The notes under the pieces were generated by a model. It was not told the origin of the DNA. It did not search any database and worked only from the letters and a program-made list of their open reading frames with translations. Positions 20,756 through 27,585 of a DNA stretch of 27,585 nt are shown here, piece by piece; position 1 is the first letter of the stretch; every line of letters begins with the position of its first letter. The DNA lies in assembly GCA_012729875.1 (NCBI GenBank), contig JAAYCC010000114.1, positions 1-27,585 of the forward strand, in the 5' to 3' direction. Position numbers and translations under genes: made by a program. Source of the DNA: Clostridiales bacterium. GTDB lineage: Bacteria; Bacillota; Clostridia; Oscillospirales; Oscillospiraceae.

Positions 20756-21313
20756 CTACTGCTTCGGCGTGCCGTCCGCGTTGAAAAGAGGCAGCGGCGC
20801 AAGATATATGACGTCGTCCCGTCTCTGGGATTCACCCTCGGCAAGCACGAACATCTTGCCGGCGATTATGCCGCCGGCCTTTTCCACCAACGCCTCCATA
20901 GCCTTGATGGACTCGCCAGTAGAGATGACATCGTCGATTATGAGGATACGCTTCCCGCGCATTTGCTCTGCATCCGCAACATCCAGAACGAGCTTCTGAG
21001 TGCCCTCAGTGGTGATTGACTTTACCTCGACCTCAAAGACACCGGTCATGTAGAGCTTAGGGGCCTTACGGGCGAGAAAATACTTGTTCTCTCCGCTCTG
21101 GCGGGCCATCTCGTAGAGCAGCGGTATGCTCTTGGCCTCGGGTGCGATTATGTAGTCATAGTCAGGTGCTCTCTTGAGAAGTTCCTCGGCACAGTGGACG
21201 GTCAGCTCCACGTCGCCAAACATTACGAATGCGCCGATGTATACATCGTCGGAAACACGGCATAGAGGAAGCTCGCGTTTTAGGCCGGCAATGTCCATCT
21301 CGTAGGTAAGCAT
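20756..21313 (-). CDS. Type I phosphoribosyltransferase, apt-like
   Basis: The 185-residue protein has the PRPP-binding motif RILIIDDVISTGES (about 121-134) and the adenine phosphoribosyltransferase-like frame, with DYDYIIAPEAKSIPLLYEMA replacing the usual ESRGF-type region and KYFLARKAPKLYM near the middle. It probably transfers ribose-5-phosphate to a purine base, but the base cannot be told; true Apt, a second xanthine/guanine enzyme or a paralogue are all possible. AGGAGG lies about eight bases before the ATG. It is convergent with the xpt-nup block and has its own promoter, so it may belong to the same salvage pathway. Confidence 0.85.
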   Translation of the reverse strand: MLTYEMDIAGLKRELPLCRVSDDVYIGAFVMFGDVELTVHCAEELLKRAPDYDYIIAPEAKSIPLLYEMARQSGENKYFLARKAPKLYMTGVFEVEVKSITTEGTQKLVLDVADAEQMRGKRILIIDDVISTGESIKAMEALVEKAGGIIAGKMFVLAEGESQRRDDVIYLAPLPLFNADGTPKQ

Positions 21314-21373
21314 TTATTATATCCTCCTAGTATAAACAGATGATTTTAATACAGTGTCAGATTTGCCGATAAT

Positions 21374-21401
21374 ATTATACAATACTTTTAGTAAATTGCA
21401 A
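21374..21401 (-). promoter_or_regulatory. Promoter of the apt-like gene
   Basis: Minus-strand TTGCAA (21401-21396) and consensus TATAAT (21379-21374) are 16 bases apart. The leader would be about 54 bases long and ends in AGGAGG. No aptamer-like structure is visible in it. Confidence 0.78.
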
Positions 21402-21423
21402 TAGAATACGCGACCTTCTCAGT

Positions 21424-22701
21424 TTATCTGCCAAAATAATCAACAACAACGGGCAGCCCAGTCAGATAACGGCGCACCATATCCAGCGCAAGATTTGTGG
21501 CCATGGTACGGGAGCGAGCCCTGCCAAAACCGGAATTCTCCATTTGTACAAAGACCTTGTCAGGTGTGGCAAGAGCAATATACACGGTGCCCACACGGTT
21601 TATGCCGTCCCCGTCGGGACCGGAGAGGCCCGTAGTGGACACGGCGATATCCGTACCAAAAACACGCCGTGCGTTTTCAGCCATCTCCTTGGCAACCTCG
21701 CCGCTGATAACGCCGTATCTCTCTATTGTCTCGCGTTTTACGCCCAGCACGGCTGTTTTGCTCTCAGACGAGTAGGTCACAGCGCCGCCCATGAACACCT
21801 CCGAGGCCCCCCTCAGGTCGGTTATGCGCTTTGCTATAAACCCGCCGGTACAGCTCTCCGCAGTGCTTATGGTCATGTGTTTTTCCTTGAGAAGCTCCAG
21901 CACGACTCCCTCAAGGCTTTTTACATCCATACCATAGATGATATCGCCGAGGACTGCGCGCAATCTCTCAACAACAGGCAGAGTCAGCTTTTCTGCCTCC
22001 TCCTCTGTCGCAGCCTTGGCGGTTACACGCAGCATGACCTCTCCCTCCTTGGCGTAGGGCGCGAGAGTCGGGTTTTTAAGCTCGTTCATCATATCCCGCA
22101 GCATAGCCTCAACATCACTCTCACCCCTGCCGAAAATATGCAGGCTGTGAGAGAAGATAACCTCGTCGGACAGGGCGCTAAGATAGGGCATGGCACAGTT
22201 TTTGAACATTGCGTTGCACTCTCTGGGAGGGCCGGGCAGCATGATCACACGCACGCCCTCTGCCTCAAATGCGCAGCCGGGGGCGGTGCCCCACTCATTG
22301 TGGAAAACAGTGCAGCCCGCAGGTAAATATGCCTGCTGAAGATTGTTCTCAGTCATGTGCTCCACGCCTATGATCTCCTTGAAATATCGGCGCATCTCCT
22401 CGGCCAGCTCCTCGTGATAGCACATCTCGAGGTCGAAGGCCTTTGCCAGCACCTGTTTTGTAAGGTCGTCACAGGTCGGACCCAGCCCCCCGGTGGTTAT
22501 GATGATGTCCGCACGGCTGCGCGCAATCTCCACGGCCTTGGTGAGCCTCTCGGGGTTGTCCCCCACCACAGTATGGTAGTATACATTTATCCCCAGCTCA
22601 GAGAGATAAACGGATATGTCCCTCGCGTCGGTGTTGGTCGTGTTGCCAAGTAGCAGCTCTGTTCCAACAGATATTATTTCGGCTGTCAGCGATTTGCTCA
22701 T
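21424..22701 (-). CDS. cinA: CinA, molybdopterin-binding domain plus nicotinamide-nucleotide amidase
   Basis: CinA proteins join an N-terminal MoCF-like (COG1058) domain, which has ADP-ribose/CoA pyrophosphatase activity in studied members, to a C-terminal PncC domain that deamidates NMN for NAD recycling. The 425-residue product has normal length. AEIISVGTELLLGNTTNTD opens the protein, ITTGGLGPTCDDLTK is at about 68-82, and the amidase signature STAESCTGG is at about 278-286 with GLSGPDGD later. AAAGGA precedes the ATG. It starts 20 bases after thiI and is probably co-transcribed with it. Confidence 0.96.
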   Translation of the reverse strand: MSKSLTAEIISVGTELLLGNTTNTDARDISVYLSELGINVYYHTVVGDNPERLTKAVEIARSRADIIITTGGLGPTCDDLTKQVLAKAFDLEMCYHEELAEEMRRYFKEIIGVEHMTENNLQQAYLPAGCTVFHNEWGTAPGCAFEAEGVRVIMLPGPPRECNAMFKNCAMPYLSALSDEVIFSHSLHIFGRGESDVEAMLRDMMNELKNPTLAPYAKEGEVMLRVTAKAATEEEAEKLTLPVVERLRAVLGDIIYGMDVKSLEGVVLELLKEKHMTISTAESCTGGFIAKRITDLRGASEVFMGGAVTYSSESKTAVLGVKRETIERYGVISGEVAKEMAENARRVFGTDIAVSTTGLSGPDGDGINRVGTVYIALATPDKVFVQMENSGFGRARSRTMATNLALDMVRRYLTGLPVVVDYFGR

Positions 22702-22721
22702 TGCGACCTGTCCTTTCGTTG

Positions 22722-23912
22722 CTAAATGTTGAATCTGACCTGCTCCCTGCTGCTTAGAGCCTCCTGCACCAGCGTCTCCACATCCAGAGCGCTCTCCACC
22801 TCCAAAACATCCTCTATGCGCGGCTTCGTACGCGGATGCCGGGGCGTAAACACCGTACAGCAGTCCTCGTAGGGCAGAATGGAGGTTTCAAAGGTCCCGA
22901 TCTTCCTTGCTATCTCAATTATGTCCCTCTTGTCCATGCCGATGAGCGGGCGGAGGATCGGAAGCGACACACACTCCTCGGTCACGCGGAGCGCCTCCAT
23001 TGTCTGGCTTGCCACCTGTCCGAGATTTTCACCCGTCACAAGGGCTCTGCAGCCGTTCATCTCGGCAATCCGCTCAGAAATACGCATCATAAATCTGCGC
23101 ATTATCAGAGTAAAATATTCCTCGGGGCACTTGTCGCGTATCTCCTCCTGAATATGTGTAAAAGGTACGATCTCGATCGTGAGCCTTCCGCAGTATTCGG
23201 TGAGCTTCTCCGTCAGCTCCAGCACCTTCTGCTTTGCCTGCTCAGAGGTGTATGGGAAGGAGAAAAAATGCACGGGTACAAGATGTATGCCCCTGCGGGC
23301 TATCATATAGCTTGAAACCGGGCTGTCTATGCCTCCGGAGAGCAGCGTCACGGCGCTGCCGTTGCTGCCGACGGGCATTCCCCCCGCTCCCGGCAGAGGG
23401 TTCGCGTGCACATAGGCCGCTTTTTCGCGCACCTCGACGTGCACTGTCAGCTCGGGGTCGTGGACGTCCACCTCGATATCCGCAAACTCGTCGCTCAAAA
23501 GGCCGCCTATATATTTTGAAATCTCTATACTGGACATGGGGAAGGTCTTGTCGGCGCGCTTTGTCTCCACCTTGAAGCTTTTTGCCGAGAGCAGCTCATC
23601 GCGCAGATAGTTTCTAGCCGCCTCAAAAATTGCGTCCCTGTCCTTCTCGCAGGCAAGGGCGCGGGTCACGCCCACTACGCCGAAAACATGCTGCATTGCG
23701 TCCAGCGCGCCGTCCATATCACAGTTTTCAGTCTTAGGTTCAATATATACCGTGGACTGTGTGGAATATACGTCAAATTCCCCGAAATCTTTCAGTCTGC
23801 GCCTCACGTTTGAGATGAGCTTATTTTCAAAAGAGCGTCTGTTCTGTCCTTTCAGGACAATTTCGCCCTGTTTTAGCATTATCATGTCCAGCTTGGAGTA
23901 GTCTGCTGCCAT
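22722..23912 (-). CDS. thiI: tRNA 4-thiouridine synthase ThiI, short form
   Basis: ThiI adenylates U8 of tRNA and, with a sulfur donor, makes 4-thiouridine; in some bacteria it also serves thiazole synthesis. The 396-residue protein has an NFLD/THUMP region (about 60-168) and the PP-loop SGGIDS (192-197), but ends without the C-terminal rhodanese domain of the enterobacterial form, so it matches the Firmicutes type that relies on a dedicated cysteine desulfurase. No such desulfurase gene is next to it here. GGGAGG just upstream fixes the ATG at 23912. It leads the thiI-cinA pair. Confidence 0.96.
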   Translation of the reverse strand: MAADYSKLDMIMLKQGEIVLKGQNRRSFENKLISNVRRRLKDFGEFDVYSTQSTVYIEPKTENCDMDGALDAMQHVFGVVGVTRALACEKDRDAIFEAARNYLRDELLSAKSFKVETKRADKTFPMSSIEISKYIGGLLSDEFADIEVDVHDPELTVHVEVREKAAYVHANPLPGAGGMPVGSNGSAVTLLSGGIDSPVSSYMIARRGIHLVPVHFFSFPYTSEQAKQKVLELTEKLTEYCGRLTIEIVPFTHIQEEIRDKCPEEYFTLIMRRFMMRISERIAEMNGCRALVTGENLGQVASQTMEALRVTEECVSLPILRPLIGMDKRDIIEIARKIGTFETSILPYEDCCTVFTPRHPRTKPRIEDVLEVESALDVETLVQEALSSREQVRFNI

Positions 23913-23931
23913 GGGATCCTCCCTAAAAATG

Positions 23932-23978
23932 AAAGATGAGGTATAATAACCGTCTTCCGGATATTATACCTCATCTTT
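23932..23978 (-). terminator. 17-bp perfect hairpin between metQ and thiI
   Basis: AAAGATGAGGTATAATA and its exact reverse complement (arms 23962-23978 and 23932-23948) flank a 13-base loop. Read on the minus strand the second arm ends CTTT-CATTTTT, a usable T tract, so it can terminate the metNIQ transcript. One arm also contains the -10 of the probable thiI promoter, so it may be an operator as well. Confidence 0.8.
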
Positions 23979-23991
23979 ATTAAGTAATCAA
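23963..23991 (-). promoter_or_regulatory. Probable promoter of thiI-cinA
   Basis: Minus-strand TTGATT (23991-23986) and consensus TATAAT (23968-23963) are 17 bases apart. The -35 abuts the metQ stop codon and the -10 lies inside the hairpin arm. Transcripts from here would begin near 23956, in the hairpin loop, and so lack the arm needed to form the terminator. Confidence 0.68.
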
Positions 23992-24852
23992 TCAGAACAT
24001 TGGAACAACTGCTCCGTTGTACGTATCGTTGATAAAGTCGCGGACCTTGTCGCTCTTGAGCGCCTCAACAAGTGCCAGGATGGCGGGGTCATTTTCATTG
24101 CCTTCCTTGACCGCAATTATATTAGAGTAAGTCTGAGCGGCCTCGGAACCCGCCTCGGTAGTATCCTCCAAAATGAGAGCATCATCGCTTGCTGACAAAT
24201 CGCCCTGTAAAGCGTAGTTACCATTGATAACGGCCATATCGACATCGGTAAGTGTACCGGTCAGCTGGGCTGCTTCCATTTCTATGATGTCCAGGTTCTT
24301 TGGGTTTTCGACGATGTCAAGCTTGGTGGCATTGAGGCCGGCGCCTTCTTTTAGCGTTATAAGACCTGCAGCCTCGAGAAGATGCAGAGCGCGGGCTTCG
24401 TTGGAGCCGTCGTTGGGAACGGCTATCTTCGCGCCGTCAGGCAGCTTTTCTATAGTTGCCGTTTTCCCGGGATAAAGGCCGTATGGCTCATAGTGGATAG
24501 CTGCCACAGAGACCAGATGTGTGCCGTTTTCATTGTTAAACTTGTCAAGATAGGGCTTATGCTGGAAGTAGTTGGCGATGACATCTCCGGATTCGGTGGC
24601 CGTGTTGGGCTGTACATAATCTGAAAACTCAACTATTTCAAGCGTAATGCCCTGCTCGGCAAGAATTTCCTTGGCGACGGCGAGGATCTCGGCGTGGGGA
24701 GTTGGTGAGGCGCCTACTTTGATGGTTGTTCCCTCGAGTGTGTCGCCGCTTTCGGGAGTCTTGGTCTCAGAGTCGCCGTTAGTTCCGCAGGCCGCAAGGG
24801 CGAAGACCATGACGAGGGCGAGGATAAGTGCTGCAATTTTTTTAAAATTCAT
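23992..24852 (-). CDS. metQ: MetQ-type methionine-binding lipoprotein
   Basis: The binding subunit of the MetNIQ importer, held at the outer face of the membrane by a lipid anchor. The 286-residue protein has a signal ending LAAC (Cys22) and the NLPA family core: IKVGASPTPHAEIL, YVQPNTATESGDVIANYFQHKPYLD, YEPYGLYPGK, VPNDGSNEARAL and a C-terminal DKVRDFI segment. Length is normal. AAAGGAG precedes the ATG, which overlaps the metI stop by four bases. L-methionine, D-methionine or a related amino acid could be the ligand; the MetN NIL domain next door supports methionine. Confidence 0.93.
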   Translation of the reverse strand: MNFKKIAALILALVMVFALAACGTNGDSETKTPESGDTLEGTTIKVGASPTPHAEILAVAKEILAEQGITLEIVEFSDYVQPNTATESGDVIANYFQHKPYLDKFNNENGTHLVSVAAIHYEPYGLYPGKTATIEKLPDGAKIAVPNDGSNEARALHLLEAAGLITLKEGAGLNATKLDIVENPKNLDIIEMEAAQLTGTLTDVDMAVINGNYALQGDLSASDDALILEDTTEAGSEAAQTYSNIIAVKEGNENDPAILALVEALKSDKVRDFINDTYNGAVVPMF

Positions 24853-25574
24853 CGCGTTTTTCTCCTTTTCGTAATTTGTGTTATTCGTTTATCGCTCTTA
24901 ACAGCCAGCTTTGTTCCGGCTGACTGGAAGATTTGTACTAAAACTACAAGTAATATCACCGCTGCCCACTTAACTATCCAGATTTTGCGGTAAAGGCCGT
25001 AATTAATGGCAAGGAATCCCAGTCCGCGGCCGCCTATGATGCCGGCCATGGCACCGTAGCCCATAATAGTGGCAAAGGCCAGGGCAGCTCCGGAAATCAG
25101 CGAGGGCATAGCCTCTGGCAGCATTACCTTCCGTATTATTTGCATTGGCGTTGCTCCCATGGACTGGGCAGCCTCGATAACCCCTCTGTCTGTCTCGCGG
25201 AGTGACGACTCCACGAGTCGGGCAATAAAGGGGAAGGCCGCGATTATCAGCGGAGGTATCATAGCCGGAGTACCGATGCCGGAGCCGACAATGAAACGGG
25301 ACAGCGGCAGGGCAATTATCATAAGTATGAGGAAAGGTACGGAACGCAGAATATTTATTACGACGTTCAGGGCATTCATTAACCAACGTGGAATTGGCAT
25401 AACGCCGTCTTCCTCACCCGCTACGAGCAAAACACCTAAAGGAAGACCTATAATATAAGCAAAGAGAGTTGACAAAACAGTGGAATAGATAGTCTGCCAG
25501 ATGTCTGAAATCAGCTCCGCTTCAAATATTTTTACCGCTTCCTGCCACAGCTCGGATTGGAAAAACTCAGTCAT
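24849..25574 (-). CDS. metI: Methionine ABC importer permease MetI
   Basis: The membrane subunit of MetNIQ. The 241-residue protein has about five membrane segments and the coupling-loop block ESSLRETDRGVIEAAQSMGAT. It ends in a basic tail of about 20 residues (KSDKRITQITKRRKTR) that is somewhat longer than usual. The ATG at 25574 is chosen because GGAGGTGG lies about 10 bases upstream and TEFFQSELWQE fits the family start; a longer frame from 25646 lies inside metN. It overlaps metN by eight bases and metQ by four. Confidence 0.94.
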   Translation of the reverse strand: MTEFFQSELWQEAVKIFEAELISDIWQTIYSTVLSTLFAYIIGLPLGVLLVAGEEDGVMPIPRWLMNALNVVINILRSVPFLILMIIALPLSRFIVGSGIGTPAMIPPLIIAAFPFIARLVESSLRETDRGVIEAAQSMGATPMQIIRKVMLPEAMPSLISGAALAFATIMGYGAMAGIIGGRGLGFLAINYGLYRKIWIVKWAAVILLVVLVQIFQSAGTKLAVKSDKRITQITKRRKTR

Positions 25575-26589
25575 GGCTGTATTCCACCTCCTCGCATGTG
25601 ACGTCCCTCTGCCTGCAAATATAGGCCACTGCCTTTTCCGCTTCATCGGGGTCGTTGGGCAGGCCGATCAGCATTGTGCCAAAGGCCTTGCCGCCCACGT
25701 TGCGGGTGTCCGCACCGAGGATATTCACTTTTACGCCGCAGTCAATGGCAAGGGACGCAATAAGCGGTTCATATGAGGAGCCGCCGTTGAACGCGATACG
25801 CACAACGCGCTCAGACTTAAGAAAACTCACGGGCATACCGTCGGGATAGACGAGCTTACGTGCGGCTTCGGTCTGGGGGTTGGAGAAAATGTCCTCAACT
25901 CTGCCTATCTCAGCCACTCGTCCTCCGTCTAAAATGGCGACGTGGGAGCAAATCTCCTCAATTACCGCCATCTCATGTGTGATTATAATCGCAGTAATAC
26001 CAAGACGATCGTTTATGTCCTTAATGAGTGCCAGAATCGAGCGTGTTGTCGTTGGGTCAAGGGCGCTGGTCGCCTCGTCGCACATGAGCACCTTAGGGTC
26101 GGAGGCCAGTGCGCGGGCTATGGCTATGCGCTGCTTCTGTCCGCCTGAGAGCTGCGCGGGATATGCGTTGGCCTTGTCCTGCAGACCTACTATCTCCAAA
26201 AGCTCCATGGCGCGCTTTTTCGCATCCTCGGACTTAACCCCCGCAATCTCCATGGGAAAACAGATATTTTTTAGGCAGGTCCTCTGCATTAGCAGATTGA
26301 ACTGCTGGAAAATCATACTTATCTCTCTTCGGGATGCGCGAAGCTCCGCCGGCGTCATAGCGGTGAGGTCCTGCCCATCGAAAATCACGCTGCCCGTTGT
26401 AGGGCGCTCCAACAGGTTGATACAGCGGACCAGCGTGGACTTGCCGGCGCCGCTCATACCGATGACCCCGAAGATGTCACCCTCGTCGATGCCTATATTG
26501 ACACCCTCAAGAGCAACCAGTTCTCCGTCGGCAGACTGAAAGGTCTTCCCAACGTCCCTAAGCTCAATTATCGGCTTTTCTGAACTCAT
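25567..26589 (-). CDS. metN: Methionine ABC importer ATPase MetN with NIL domain
   Basis: The ATP-hydrolysing subunit of MetNIQ. The 340-residue protein shows Walker A GMSGAGKST (44-52), Q-loop region MIFQQFNLL, signature LSGGQKQR (147-154), Walker B VLMCDEAT (167-174), and a C-terminal NIL domain (about 262-335) that in studied members binds methionine and blocks transport when the cell has enough. So feedback at the protein level is likely. The ATG at 26589 has GGAGA at 26595-26599; a TTG twelve bases upstream overlaps that site and is rejected. First gene of metN-metI-metQ. Confidence 0.96.
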   Translation of the reverse strand: MSSEKPIIELRDVGKTFQSADGELVALEGVNIGIDEGDIFGVIGMSGAGKSTLVRCINLLERPTTGSVIFDGQDLTAMTPAELRASRREISMIFQQFNLLMQRTCLKNICFPMEIAGVKSEDAKKRAMELLEIVGLQDKANAYPAQLSGGQKQRIAIARALASDPKVLMCDEATSALDPTTTRSILALIKDINDRLGITAIIITHEMAVIEEICSHVAILDGGRVAEIGRVEDIFSNPQTEAARKLVYPDGMPVSFLKSERVVRIAFNGGSSYEPLIASLAIDCGVKVNILGADTRNVGGKAFGTMLIGLPNDPDEAEKAVAYICRQRDVTCEEVEYSHD

Positions 26590-26602
26590 TTTTCTCTCCA
26601 AT

Positions 26603-26623
26603 ACCGCCTTTGCAGCGGGCGGT
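26603..26623 (-). promoter_or_regulatory. Hairpin next to the metN ribosome site
   Basis: On the mRNA ACCGCC (26623-26618) pairs with GGCGGT (26608-26603) around nine bases. It stands three bases before the GGAGA ribosome site and fills most of the 40-base leader. It is too small for a SAM riboswitch; a role in translation is only a possibility. Confidence 0.4.
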
Positions 26624-26635
26624 CGATTATTTGAA

Positions 26636-26663
26636 AGTATATCACAATATGCTGCGCTGTCAA
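26636..26663 (-). promoter_or_regulatory. Promoter of metNIQ
   Basis: Minus-strand TTGACA (26663-26658), a perfect -35, and TATACT (26641-26636) preceded by TGA (extended -10) are 16 bases apart. Transcription would begin near 26629. The short leader leaves no room for a T-box or SAM riboswitch. Confidence 0.85.
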
Positions 26664-26681
26664 CAATTTAGGGTGCTAAAG

Positions 26682-27585
26682 TTATCTGTTATCGTCAGTG
26701 TTATGGAAGTTATATGTACGGTATTGTATTGCCTCCGCCAGATGATTGGAGGCAATCCTCTCCGCACCGTCAAGATCGGCGATTGTCCTGGCGACGCGCA
26801 GTATGCGGTCATAGCTCCGCGCCGTCAGCCCCATGCGATCAAAAGCCATTTTCATAAGCTCGACGCAGTCGTCCGACAGCTCGCAGTCACGGCGGAGCTG
26901 CTTCTGCTCCATACGGGCGTTGCAGTCAATACCATCCGACCTCAGGCGTTCGCGCTGAAGCTTCCTTGCGGCGTTTACCCGCGCTCTTATCTCCGAGCTC
27001 GGTTCGGCGGGTCTTGTGATGCGAAGCTCCTGAAACTCAAGTGCCGGGACCTCGACAACTATGTCGATGCGGTCAAGCAGCGGACCGGACAGCTTTGCGT
27101 GGTATTTGCGGACACTGCTCTCACTGCACCTGCAGCGCTGTGAAGGGTGCCCGTACCATCCGCATTTACAGGGGTTCATGGCGCAGACAAGCATGAAGTC
27201 GGCCGGATAGGTAACATTTCCCGAGCTGCGGGAAATGGATACGCAGCTGTCCTCAAGGGGCTGGCGCAGAACCTCCAGCACGTCGCGGTGGTACTCCGGA
27301 AGCTCGTCGAGAAACAGAACTCCGTTGTGAGCCAGCGAGATCTCACCCGGCTGGAGCTGGGCACCGCCCGCCATGGCGGATGCGGAGAGCGTGTGGTGAG
27401 GGCTGCGGAAGGGTCTTTGCGCTATGAGCGGATTTTCGCGGCTCGTAAGTCCCATGACCGAGTGGATCTCGGTGGTCTCAAGCGCCTCCCCGCGGCTCAT
27501 GTCCGGCAGAATGGACGGAAGCCTTTTGGCGAGCATGGACTTGCCCGCGCCAGGCGGGCCGACAAGCAGGATGTTATGTCCGCCG
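26682..27585 (-). CDS. comM: ComM/YifB-family Mg-chelatase-like AAA ATPase, 5' end outside window
   Basis: This family of hexameric AAA+ helicase-like ATPases promotes branch migration during natural transformation in studied species. The C-terminal about 300 residues of some 510 are visible. The frame runs to the right edge and there reads GGHNILLVGPPGAGKSM, the Walker A region, so the apparent ATG at 27536 is internal. Other family marks are RPFRSPHHTLSASAMAGG, GVLFLDELPEY (Walker B), the Cys-rich AMNPCKCGWYGHPSQRCRC, and the sensor region GLTARSYDRILRVARTIADL. The stop at 26682 is 18 bases from the metN -35 box. No terminator is seen between comM and metN. Confidence 0.95.
   Translation of the reverse strand, partial: GGHNILLVGPPGAGKSMLAKRLPSILPDMSRGEALETTEIHSVMGLTSRENPLIAQRPFRSPHHTLSASAMAGGAQLQPGEISLAHNGVLFLDELPEYHRDVLEVLRQPLEDSCVSISRSSGNVTYPADFMLVCAMNPCKCGWYGHPSQRCRCSESSVRKYHAKLSGPLLDRIDIVVEVPALEFQELRITRPAEPSSEIRARVNAARKLQRERLRSDGIDCNARMEQKQLRRDCELSDDCVELMKMAFDRMGLTARSYDRILRVARTIADLDGAERIASNHLAEAIQYRTYNFHNTDDNR

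Noticed and set aside
1..27585. CRISPR arrays, insertion sequences, prophage, tRNA or rRNA genes
   Set aside because: No regularly spaced repeats, transposase or integrase motifs, or cloverleaf/CCA structures were seen on either strand.

Overview
The window is a chromosomal segment of a low- to mid-GC Gram-positive anaerobe, most likely a Clostridia member of the Oscillospiraceae/Ruminococcaceae type. Supporting signs are the rpmG-secE-nusG-rplK-rplA order, strong AGGAGG ribosome sites, Rho-independent terminators, frequent TTG starts, lipoproteins ending their signal in LAAC, a short ThiI without rhodanese domain, a guanine riboswitch and an ECF-type folate carrier. It looks like core genome: I saw no insertion sequence, phage gene, CRISPR array, tRNA or rRNA.

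Layout. (1) Positions 1-2229, minus strand: the translation/secretion operon rpmG-secE-nusG-rplK-rplA with a clear promoter; rplA runs off the left edge. (2) 2483-4858, plus: a folate cluster folC-folT (ECF S component) followed by ruvX. (3) 4889-5906, plus: a DUF4349 lipoprotein. (4) 5938-8290, minus: a 740-residue fusion of a GT4 glycosyltransferase with a CsaB-type polysaccharide pyruvyl transferase. (5) 8306-11742, plus: a histidine phosphatase-GNAT fusion, a YgiQ-type radical SAM protein and a DUF1294 membrane protein. (6) 11743-14146, plus: a structured 236-base gap, an orphan fumarate hydratase alpha subunit, a DUF378 protein and a lone ParB/Noc-like protein. (7) 14327-20742, plus: a purine uptake and salvage block, namely xpt, a guanine riboswitch with its terminator, a nupNOPQ-like nucleoside ABC importer and a DUF5684 membrane protein with zinc ribbon. 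(8) 20756-23991, minus: an apt-like phosphoribosyltransferase, cinA and thiI. (9) 23992-26663, minus: metNIQ methionine importer. (10) 26682-27585, minus: a comM/YifB gene cut by the right edge.

How the parts fit. The clearest regulatory story is in block 7. A class-C74 (guanine-type) purine aptamer stands between xpt and the importer's lipoprotein gene. Its expression platform has a terminator whose 5' arm can pair instead with the aptamer's own P2/J2-3 segment, so guanine binding would favour termination of importer mRNA. The importer operon is tuned again by a terminator and new promoter between the lipoprotein gene and the ATPase gene. The folate cluster couples uptake (FolT) with retention (FolC polyglutamylation).

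The most unusual items are the two fusion proteins, the riboswitch platform, the fumarase alpha subunit without its beta partner, the degenerate signature motif of the nucleoside ATPase, a perfect 17-bp inverted repeat carrying the thiI -10 box, and the unexplained structured gap before the fumarase gene. I did not find a convincing wholly new multi-gene system.
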